From Nemertoderma westbladi (Eukaryota > Xenacoelomorpha > Nemertodermatida > Nemertodermatidae), in contig JAUCBJ010001841.1 in the NCBI GenBank assembly GCA_032718475.1, positions 1 to 64,000 on the forward strand: 64,000 nt of DNA, given 5' to 3'. This document shows positions 39,611 to 48,702 of this stretch, piece after piece. The stretch's first letter is position 1; the number at the start of each line of letters is the position of its first letter. Both the position numbers and the translations under genes were made by a program. A model generated the notes under the pieces. It was not told the DNA's origin and made no database searches. It worked only from the letters and a program-made list of their open reading frames with translations.

Positions 39611-41248
39611 AAACGTCTGTCCTTATCTGATCTGATCTGATCTGATCTGACGGTATCTGATCCTACAACCAATCAGGAGAAAGATATATAATATTTACCT
39701 AACTGTCTGTTAGGTAAATAGCCAATAGCTGAATAGGGGATCACGTTTCACGTTGCCTGTTTATGTATCAGTATTATCATATGACGTAGCAGTACAGGCA
39801 TACCGGTATGCATCTAATGCACAAAGGCATATTATTATATATTAAAAATGCGATATAGGATGAAAGATGGCAGGATTGTCCCAGCAAAGATGGATAGTTT
39901 CAGATGTAAACAACTTTCGTAGATTTAGTTGGTGTTGAAACATTAAACATTTATTAAAAACAATACAGCCTTTGCTGCAATATTTTCGTAAATCTTTCTT
40001 GTTAACCCTATTACCTTACCACTGGGGTGTTTTGACCATTAGCACCACTGGGGGGGGGGGGGGGGGGGGGCGATTCGGCCCACCCACTATATTTTTGTAA
40101 TCGTCCAATGAAATCCTACAAAATTTGGGCTGTTGGTGAAACAACTATAGATGAACACTCCCTACCAAACCTTAAAAAGTTAAAATTTCATAAGTAGGGA
40201 CTCATAATTTTGATGAAAAATAAAGGTAATCGAATGTGATTATATTCCATTTCCAAAAATTGAAGTGGATGCTATTTTTCGTGCACCTAAGAAGTGGGTG
40301 TGGCACTTCAAATTTTGAAAAATTAGATATTCAGAAAATGCCCCTAATTTTTTATTTCAACGCATCTTTATAGGTTTTCTGGGCCGCTGAATCGATTGAA
40401 AGTAATATAGAAGCCTGAAGACTTAGAGGTTAGCCATTTTTTGAAATCAAAACTTTTTGAAAAAAGATAAATTTAATAAAAAATCGACCGAAAAGTGAAA
40501 TCCTGGTATTCTTTACATGGGCGAAGAATACCAGACTTTATGCCGTTATATTTCACTTTGCAGTTACCCCCATGTGAAGAATACCAGGTTTTCACCAAAA
40601 ACACAGGTTACAGAACGGCTGAATATAACCAAAACAATAAACGAATTAGTATATTTACAGGTTATAAGACATAAATAAGCTCTATAATACACTCAATAAA
40701 GATAAATTAAAAAATAATTAAAATCTTCAAATATAAAATTCCAGTAAAAGTCGACTGAAAAGTGAAGTCCTGGTATTCTTCACATGGGCGGTATTCTTCA
40801 CATGGACCGACACCAAAATTTGGCACCAGCCGCTAAAAACAAATTTAAGATTTCTAGCTTATTTTATTTGAATTCCTTTTAGTTCGTTTCAGTTAGTCTT
40901 TTAGTTAGTATCGTTAGTTTCAGAGCGAGAGGTGTTATATTGACCCCCCCCCCCCGGATTTAAGGGGAATACCGGGGAAACTTCACATACTGGTCGATCG
41001 ACAAGGGCAGAAAATCCAGTACTCATTTAGCTACCATTTAAGGGTGCAAGGCAGAGATGCCTCGCTAAACCCTTCAAAACATTCGTGCCGAAACGAAAAC
41101 TACCTTGGCCCCCACGCCGGGGTTGAACCCACAACCTCCGAGATATGTGAATTCAATATAACCACTACACCAAGGTGCGCTCTGAACCAAGGTGGAACAA
41201 GTGTCAGATACCGTCAGATCAGATCAGATCAGATAAGGACAGACGTTT
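39611..41248. mobile_element. About 1.6-kb inverted-repeat element with (TCTGA)n ends
   Basis: The left end AAACGTCTGTCCTTATCTGA plus a (TCTGA)n run and CGGTATCTGA is matched in inverse by 41,202-41,248. TA lies outside both ends. The interior holds a G21 tract, two versions of a motif of about 50 bp (CCTGGTATTCTTYACATGGGCG, from 40,485 and 40,750) with reverse partners GAAGAATACCAGG, and a C12 tract. A tRNA-like SINE lies near the right end. No transposase is seen, so it is probably a composite non-autonomous DNA element. Confidence 0.5.
41085..41175 (-). mobile_element. tRNA-derived SINE fragment
   Basis: On the minus strand the sequence reads like a tRNA: an A-box region TGGTGTAGTGGTTATA, then a B-box GTGGGTTCAACCCC near 41,120. 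The acceptor stem does not pair and the anticodon arm is degenerate, so I call it a SINE head rather than a tRNA gene. A diverged relative lies at 61,838. Confidence 0.55.
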
Positions 41249-41250
41249 TA

Positions 41251-42462
41251 GCCATCCTAAGTTGTTACTATCAATAATATGTAGCAAGATTACGGCAATT
41301 CCATAAATAGTGTTTCGCTTAATCCATGTTTCATGTAGAAGTTGTAAGCTCTATTTCGGGTGGCAATGGCAGTGGTGACGTCAGGGTTGACCCAAGGTCA
41401 GTGCAATGTTTAATTCTGATGTTGCGGATAGGCGCAATATTATTTACGATTGTAGATAATTCAGTTAGGAACAAATCAGCTGCTCTATTTACACATGTTA
41501 TAACGAACCTGTCTATTAATAGGCCAGGGTAGTTCTTGTCAAGAGTTGAGCCGTTCAAAAACACGATGTGGTTGTGTGTGGGGGGAGGGGGGGGGGGGGG
41601 GGGGGTGTGTTGGTGTGTATGTATAACCATCCAATATCTCAAAAACTCAAGCAGGTACGCAAAAATTTTAATAACAAACTCTACATAAATTTTGGTTGCG
41701 CACAAGACTGTATATTTTTGTGGCGGCGTTTTGATCACGAGGTCACTGAAAAATATCGGTTTTGAAAATTTAAAGTCGAATTTCACCGATTTCAACTCGT
41801 CGAGTATGCACCAACTTTTTTATTTGGGCTATTCAGTCATTTGAGCAACATTATGAGCCTCAGAATCTTTTCAAATATCGCCAATACGTCGCCAAAATTT
41901 GTTAGTCCGGCAAAAAAACGCACTAATTCGTCCAAAAGAGTAAATTATTGGTTGCAGAATAATATGATTCAACTAGAAAAGTCAGGAAGCTGGCTAATAG
42001 ACGCCCATAGACTAACGTTGTGTTAGTTGGGTCCCTCCTCATTCATTATCATCAACCTATAAAACATTTGAACGGCCCAGTGCTTACAATGATATTCCCA
42101 AAGGATTCACTGGGAAGAGCTATTCAGCTGGCGGGGTAATATATTATACAAACTAACAGTTGATGTTTGATTACTGTCTGGGTTAGAGTGAGAGAGTAAT
42201 AAATTTAGCAAGTAATATACTTCTCTGCAGTTTGGGCTATCCATTCAATAAATAGTGCTGTAGTAGCTTGCTAGGCCCACATATGAGTACCAGCAGCTGG
42301 TGTTTCTATCGTTGAGTTGATGGCAATTTTCGTGTGTTCATTTTCGCTCATTCAGGGTACTACTGGTTTGAGTGGCAGGTTCGTTTAAAGCCAGCTTGCT
42401 GGCTTTCTAGTAGATTATAGGTTTTGTAGTATTGGATTATTAGATATTAAATGATTTACAGT
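41251..42462. other. Non-coding DNA with a G-rich tract
   Basis: No gene is seen. An interrupted G tract occupies 41,580-41,605. Open frames here are short and without motifs. Confidence 0.35.
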
Positions 42463-43096
42463 AGTGTTGGGATTGAATAGTTTTTGTAAGATCTGCAGAA
42501 CCGTGTGATATGGGAGGTGGCAGGTAATTTGCTTCGCTTCCTAGAAACATATACGAGGTTGTGGTCGCTAATCCCCAGATGTAGTGTACCGCTTGCTCCA
42601 ATGGCATTCCCTGATGAAAAGATGTGGTCAATACAGGAAGAGCTTGAAGGAGTTATACGAGTTGGTTCGTGAATTAGTTGTGACAGGCCAGTGGAGTTAC
42701 AAAAAGCTTTTGGAGTTTTTTGTGTTTAGTGTGATAGATGCGTTGGTGAGGTTTAGGATATGTGTTTGTATCACCCAGCAGAAAAACTTCATCGAAGTGT
42801 GGTGAGTTTTCAAGGATAAATTCAAGGTTTTCAAAGAAGTTTATCTCAGATTCTGGCCGGTAAAGAGATCCAATTAGTAGTGGTTTTGTGTGGGCCAGAC
42901 TCAGCCATGGTGATCTCTTCCAGAGCCATTATTTCGATCCCACCTGAGGATGGTATATCCGGAGATTGCTATCTCTGGATTAGACACTGAGTCATCCAAC
43001 CATGTTTCGCTGAAAGTTAAAAAATGAATGCCACTGTTAGTAAACATTAACCGGAGTTCCGGGATCGTTGGTCTTAAACTTTAGATATTTAGGTGT
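42463..43096 (-). pseudogene. LINE endonuclease-domain remnant
   Basis: In shifting minus-strand frames the sequence reads SLRPTIPELR, FSETWLDDSVSNPEIAISGY, RWDRNNGSGR, GSLYRPESEINFFENLEFIL, VFLLGDTNTYP, then LIHEPTRITPSSSSCIDHIF and LGISDHNLVYVSR. This is the order of the apurinic/apyrimidinic-type endonuclease of non-LTR retrotransposons, including the LLGD, IDHI and SDH motifs. There are several frameshifts and stops. The reverse transcriptase is absent. The fragment ends about 70 bp from the BEL insertion. Confidence 0.8.
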
Positions 43097-43158
43097 ATTA
43101 GGTGAATTCCCCTGAACTTAAATGTGGGAAGCCAATTATATCGTATAGGGGGAGGAGG

Positions 43159-43163
43159 GGGCT
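43159..43163. repeat. Target-site duplication GGGCT (left)
   Basis: The five bases immediately outside the left LTR are GGGCT, identical to the five at 56,286-56,290 outside the other end of the element. Confidence 0.85.
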
Positions 43164-44343
43164 TGTTCGCGCTTTTAGACCTTTAGCAGTTTAACCTGCC
43201 AATTTTAATTGTCTTTTTGTATATCAATTATTTAATATACTGAAGTTACATCAGCCGAAGCCAGCCTGTGCGCGACCATTAACCCACAGTTAAGGGAGAC
43301 TGGATTCGGATGCTTTGATAGTGATTGCAGTGTAGACCTACTGTATTATTCGATTGATCGTTAATATATAATCTCTGACAATATATTTACTTTCGGGGAA
43401 ATATTAACAGTTCCTTTAGGACGTGGCGCTTTAAGTATAAAACAGAGTTATGACTTATACTAATCACAACTGGATGGCTACTGAGTTTCGTAAAAAGCGC
43501 ATTCTTTAGGAGATGCTTTATTAACCTTCACACTACTTCACACTACTGCGCACTGATCTGCCGACCGTCACTGAATTTGATCATATATAAGGAGGATCGC
43601 AACTGACACATGTAGGGATCATGAAATAGCATTTAATTCACACAAAAACCACTATAATGTAAGTTGCAGTTGCTACCGGTAAACCTATTCCTCTAACCTT
43701 CAGTAATCAAGAAGATTGGGGGTTTTATGATTATTCATCGGTATTCTCCAAATATATCAGCAATATACACCAATTAACCATAATTAATAACAGAAGTAAA
43801 ATAATGCGGTGAACAGTCAGTATGTGTTACTGATGCAGTGTTCCATGTGCAGCAATGTTGACTTGCGGTGTGATGCGGTGTGCTGCGTAGTTGAATTGCG
43901 TTGCGTTAATAGTTTTACGTTCTTGTAATCAAAGCCATCTGATGTTTCTGATGTTTAGGTCAAAGTCTGAAACTTCCAACACAGAAGTACAGAAGAATTT
44001 CCAAGCAGTTCTCTCGCTCAGAAAGGTAAACAAAGACCGTAATGCATTGTGCGGTTTTCCGTAGGCCTCTGTACAAGATAAAATGAAAATCGCTCTGATT
44101 GGCTGAGCTGAGCGAGCTGAACAAAGAGATGTTCCACGTTTACAGTAAATCAGCTGACAGATTTCGTCATCTGAGTTCCAGTCTTTTAGAGTATTAGGCG
44201 CATTGCGGCAGAAAATGGCTTGTTATGTCCGCTAAAACACCCACACGGTACATTGCGGAGAAAATGGCTTGTTATGTCCGCTAAAACACCAACACGGTAT
44301 ATTGCGAAGAAAATGACTTGTTATATCCGCAAAAGCTTTTACA
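43164..44343 (-). repeat. 3' LTR of the BEL/Pao element
   Basis: About 1,180 bp, read on the minus strand as TGTAAAAGCTTTTGCGG... to ...AAAAGCGCGAACA. It is nearly identical to 54,499-55,700. Near its start are three tandem copies of a unit of about 43 bp containing GCGGACATAACAAGCCATTTTC. An AATAAA signal in sense lies at 43,517-43,522. The purine-rich GGGAGCGG just upstream (44,344-44,351) is a candidate polypurine tract. Confidence 0.85.
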
Positions 44344-44421
44344 CCGCTCCCAGAAAATGGGATTTAATTATATAAAATATAAAAAATCACAGTTTCTAAA
44401 ATATAAAAATACTCTAAACAG

Positions 44422-44925
44422 TTAGTCCTTCTTACGCGAACGGCGTTTACGCAGTTTTTTGAGGCTAGCAAGAGTCCTTTTCTCTTTGGGGCGAGCCACT
44501 TTACTAGGAGGGCTATAACTCCTGGGTGAAGGGTGCAATACAATTGCATCGGAAGGTTTAGGGTTACGGTCCGTGTATCCGCCGGTCGAGGTACCCGGTT
44601 GATCGGTATCTACCTCAGTGGAACGAGGTCGAACAACCTTGAGAGCGCGTTTTAAGACAGCAGCTCTTACTGGTCCCTGACGGGTCGTTTGCACGAGAGC
44701 GGTAGGCGGACCGTGAGTAGTGAGAAATTTCCTCGGTTTGATGGTTCTTTCCAACTCGCATTCTCGGGCTCTGTCGAAATCGATATGCTTCTCCTCGAGC
44801 TGATTTTCCTCCGCTTGTTGTTGGAAGCATTCATCCAAAACTCTTTCAGAGAGTAGGGTCGTCCAAGTTCGATATCTTCTTAGAGATTCTGGATTTCCCG
44901 ATCGAACTGAGATAAAGCTATTCGT
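44422..44925 (-). CDS. ORF C of the BEL element, basic C-terminal protein (unknown)
   Basis: An open frame of 167 codons overlaps the end of ORF B in the +1 frame. It has no early ATG; the first 138 codons often quoted begin at a TTG (44,838). It holds a Glu/Gln-rich segment (QAEENQLEEKHIDFDRARE), a Ser/Pro segment and a Lys/Arg-rich end (KKLRKRRSRKKD) that could bind nucleic acid or direct nuclear entry. A second copy with only a few residue changes is at 55,779. I recognise no family. It may be the last part of one A-B-C protein rather than a separate gene. Confidence 0.5.
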   Translation of the reverse strand, partial: TNSFISVRSGNPESLRRYRTWTTLLSERVLDECFQQQAEENQLEEKHIDFDRARECELERTIKPRKFLTTHGPPTALVQTTRQGPVRAAVLKRALKVVRPRSTEVDTDQPGTSTGGYTDRNPKPSDAIVLHPSPRSYSPPSKVARPKEKRTLASLKKLRKRRSRKKD

Positions 44926-45544
44926 TTACCGCTTGGACTTGCTGCTGCAATTTGCGTTTCTCTAAACAATCGTAGGTTCCTTTTCCGATCTTTTGTCGAA
45001 TAGTGTCTAACGCGTTTTGTACAACTCTCTCCTCCACCTCGGTGACAGGTTGTATCGGGGTTAAACCGGGATGATTATACGGGTTGAACGGCGATATTAA
45101 ATGTCCGCGTCCCAATCCTGCTAGGTATGATGGGCGAATATCTAGGGAGCCCACAACCGGAGTGCCACCGACTAATTGTTCGGGTAACACTAGATCTTTG
45201 AACAATGAGTACAGTTCAGGAGGATCCGTCATACTATTAGGATCAAGAGTCTGAGGTCTCACCAGGGAATGAGGAGGTCTGACCGAGTATTCCGGAACTC
45301 TGATCATCGGTTTATTTAAGGATCGTTTGAGTCGAGCGAGCGTAGGTGATACGTTGAACAAGTTTCGCTCTAAACTCCCGTAAGTATAGCGAGTAAAACT
45401 GTGTTTAGCGCAACGTCTCCGCGGAGGTTTATGTCTTTCCGTTTGTTGGTTGGGTCTACGGCATTCATCGCAATAATACCAAAGATGCACGTCTTGTAGG
45501 GGAAACGCGGGTGATCTTTCTCCAGTTTTACAATATTCCTCCAT
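44918..45544 (-). CDS. ORF B of the BEL element (unknown)
   Basis: The frame has 208 codons from ATG 45,544. It lies in the same frame as ORF A, separated by TAA and one CAG codon. Near its N-terminus is WYYCDEC followed 16 residues later by CAKH, a possible Cys2-Cys-His zinc site. The rest is Pro/Leu-rich with no family recognised. The frame is clean although the element's protease is broken. Its position just before the 3' LTR would suit an accessory gene, but nothing supports an envelope: there is no signal peptide or membrane helix. Confidence 0.5.
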   Translation of the reverse strand: MEEYCKTGERSPAFPLQDVHLWYYCDECRRPNQQTERHKPPRRRCAKHSFTRYTYGSLERNLFNVSPTLARLKRSLNKPMIRVPEYSVRPPHSLVRPQTLDPNSMTDPPELYSLFKDLVLPEQLVGGTPVVGSLDIRPSYLAGLGRGHLISPFNPYNHPGLTPIQPVTEVEERVVQNALDTIRQKIGKGTYDCLEKRKLQQQVQAVNE

Positions 45545-45547
45545 CTG

Positions 45548-46138
45548 TTAGAAGCTATCCGTTACAACAAGTAGCAGTCGATCGGCTGTAAGATACATCA
45601 TAGTGAAATAGAGTCGTTTGAGTTCTATAATAGGGTCATGATGTATATCTTGAGGATATCGAGTTTCGAGATTTTGTTGACTGGCTATATTGAGATATGT
45701 TTCTCTCAAGAATTCCAGATATTCGTTGAAGTCACTGCGTTTATCCGGCTCTTCAACGTCTTCTCTTTCGAGTTGGTTTCGAATAGAATTTTCGTGTTCG
45801 ATTCTCAGTTTATCGTTCCGACTCCGCTGGGTATGATATTTAAATAGGATCATTTCCCTTTCAGTGTCTACATCGTCCGTATCGTGTAAATCGATAGGAA
45901 GACCAGTAGTTAAGAAGTCCATATACGTACTATTACGATGCGTATAGCGAGCGGTGAATTTTCTATAGTCCAATTCACGCGTGAGCTGTTCCTTTGACAT
46001 TGGCGGCTCGATATAATGGCCATCGTCCTCCGTAGTGGGTTGACTAGTGTCGCCGCGTATTAAACTATCAACAAACGCTTGCAATGGTAAGGTATATCGC
46101 TCCCTGATACCAAGATCATCTTCTATCAACTCAGTCAT
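45548..46138 (-). CDS. ORF A of the BEL element (unknown)
   Basis: The frame has 196 codons from ATG 46,138. The product is acidic and largely helical in composition (DVDTEREMILFKYH, RNDKLRIEHENSIRNQLERE, NEYLEFLRETYLNIASQQN) and ends DRLLLVVTDSF before TAA. No conserved domain is recognised. The same frame continues through the stop into ORF B, so A and B may once have been a single ORF of about 405 codons. Confidence 0.5.
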   Translation of the reverse strand: MTELIEDDLGIRERYTLPLQAFVDSLIRGDTSQPTTEDDGHYIEPPMSKEQLTRELDYRKFTARYTHRNSTYMDFLTTGLPIDLHDTDDVDTEREMILFKYHTQRSRNDKLRIEHENSIRNQLEREDVEEPDKRSDFNEYLEFLRETYLNIASQQNLETRYPQDIHHDPIIELKRLYFTMMYLTADRLLLVVTDSF

Positions 46139-47871
46139 AGCTGCTATATGAGTTTATCGATATTAGAATTAATTATAATTTAGGCTAGCGGTCATTGCTG
46201 CCTCCCCCTCAATGCCCCTGGACAGCACAAGCTCCTCAGCGCTGATGTACTGTCGCCGCTGTGACTATCGCCAACGTAGTAGCTACACAACGACAACAAC
46301 AACCAGCGCGAGTCACTCCACTGTCCGTCCCAAGGGCTTGGATTTACTTCAGGTTCTTACTGCAGAGGTAGGGCTACTTTCACAACTGCGACTCGCTACT
46401 GTAAACACACCTTAGTAGTAACATTCACCTATAAACGCACAAATTCCACACAACTGTCACAAATTGTACACATTCGGGCCATTTGTCCGTTAGTCAAGCG
46501 CCTTCCAGAATGCCACGTTATTATTATGTATCCCTGGATACTAGCAGTGCGCTATTTATTCCGTATGCTATTCAATGGGGCAAGCTTTCTATTGTTCTTT
46601 TAACTCGCTTCTAATTCTAGCGTGGTTGTTGCTATGGTGCTATGGTGACATTATGGAAAGCTAGCAGTAGAATTAGGGTAATTCTCATGCATACAGATCT
46701 GGGATGCTATTAATAGTAATTCTTTAATTGTCAATATTCCCCTTTATACATGATTTTATTAATTTTATCGGCTATTGACTATATATTGGAGATTCTCTCA
46801 CGCTAATATACTTAATAGGGTGAATCTCCGCTCCCATGATCTATTAATTAATGGAATTTTGGGAATGTTATAAATTGTATAAAATGACAATTTATCAAAT
46901 TCATGAGAAGATATGAATTTAAATTTATTCCCGTAAATTTTATTATTTAATATTAAAATAGACACAATTTTATTCCAGAACATGTCTGGGGACTAGGATC
47001 CTTAATTCTAGGAAATTTGTCCTTTTAAGAGTATCGGTAAGTGCTACGATATCTTAATCGACTAGAATTCTAAAGGATCTGAATTTTAACAGATTTTGAT
47101 TTATAGATTTTCTTGGTTTACAAACTCCTTAGAGTTTATTTGTATGTATTTACTCTATTATAACATTTGTTTTAATAGATTTTTATAAATATTAAATAAT
47201 TAATATTTAAGATGGTCACCGAATTATTCCAGAACTTGTCTGGGGACGTTAACCACTGATTCTAGAATTTTGTCTTTCAAGTATATCGGTGGGTGCCGCG
47301 ATATCTTAATCGACTAGAATTACAGATGGTCAAAGGGTTTAACAGATTTATTTTGCGTTTTACGCTACTGTTAAAGGGACATCACGCTACTATATGTATT
47401 ATTTAATATACGGTATGAGAGCAATATTGCAAGAAGCAATATCAGTGAGAAGAGGCAAGTCGTTTCCAAGGTCTACCCAGAGCTTGGTTTAGCCGAGAAA
47501 CGAGGATCTGAACTTTGCATTCCTAATACTCTACTTACCAATAATACTTGAGTATAGTAGGAGCTTTATTGTACTTTAATAAGTACGGACATTTCATCTT
47601 ACTGTAGTCACGTATTTATAATATGATACAGACAGTAAGGAAAGAGAAAAAGAATTATTTCTTGCCATTGCACTAAATATATAATATAAGTAATTAAGTA
47701 ATAAAAACGAGTATATATTGCACTAATCTACTAAATAATCGCTAAAATAACATTCTACTAAATAAAATTAAAGAAAACGATTATAATAAAATTACGTAAT
47801 AATACATACATAAATATAAAAATAATAAAAACATATAAAATAATATAGTCACACACCCACTCCAGACGCGG
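46139..47871. other. Non-coding internal gap of the BEL element
   Basis: This AT-rich 1.7 kb sits where pol would be expected and shows no reverse transcriptase, RNase H or integrase motif on either strand. It contains a direct repeat of about 100 bp (near 46,974-47,075 and 47,230-47,330), with CCAGAACWTGTCTGGGGAC and GATATCTTAATCGACTAGAAT in both copies. Confidence 0.55.
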
Positions 47872-48702
47872 TTACGTTGGGGAGTCCCTAGATGTTTGTT
47901 GGATTAGGGAGGTGGTCGTGGGAAGAGTATCTTGCCTTCCATAGTTTCCGGACAGTTCTCGGTCTCTTTCCAGTAAACATAAACGACCAACTGGGCGATT
48001 GAGTTGTTGTGTTTCGAATACAATTCCAGATTTCTTCTTCGTCCTGGAATAGTGACGATGGAAACACCAAGTTTGGTTATCGGTGAGGAGATCAGTTCTA
48101 TTTTCCTCATCGTATTGGTTAATATCGTCATTATCTGAGGAGTACGGTATTCCCTCAGTTGTGGTCTCTCCCTCACTGATTTCTTCTTCCCATTCACTCA
48201 CCTGATGTACTTGGTCGTTAGGTAATCTTTCCATGAGTGTTCTACGGGAAGGTCCAGTGAAGTACCAACCTACTCTCGTTCTTCCCGCATATGTTTGTAA
48301 TGGTTGCGGTCGAGCAGGCCGTTTTTCTAATGTTTCAAGCGCCTCATGCGCATTTTGGCCGATCAATATCTGCACCCCTGGGTAGTTGGTGTTGAATCTA
48401 GGGATATCATGCTGCTGGGTAAAATGGTCTTCATCCCAGTTGTAAGGTTCTACTTGGCTGGCAGCAAAGTTCTTTATCGCCACCATTTTTACTGACCTAT
48501 GCTATGTTCTCCTAGTTCATCCTGGGGAGTGGACAACGCGCCCACATAGTATAGTAGTCTGTAGCTACTATGGATTTCCAAACCTGCATAATTCCTGAAA
48601 GGTTCAACTTAGTTCGGAACTTGGGTTGTCCAGCAAAGATGTCTTCGGCTAGTTCTTTGTCGATGAATGTTCCTGTGCTGCCGGAGTCCAGGAGGGCGTT
48701 TA
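47872..48702 (-). pseudogene. BEL/Pao aspartic protease region, frame-broken
   Basis: Directly after the gag stop, in the -1 frame, the sequence reads VNALLDSGSTGTFIDKELA, the DSG active-site block of retropepsin-like proteases, but soon meets a stop. From about 48,498 the original gag frame resumes (VKMVAIKNFAASQVEP, GVQILIGQNAHEAL, TRVGWYFTGPS), corresponding to the C-terminal part of Pao-type peptidases, and then runs into an acidic low-complexity tail ending at 47,872. Two frame changes and stops between these parts imply a defective protease, unless unusual decoding or splicing joins them. Confidence 0.75.

Noticed and set aside
44422..46138. Envelope gene of a retrovirus-like element
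   Set aside because: There is no signal peptide, furin-like site, fusion peptide or transmembrane helix in ORFs A-C.
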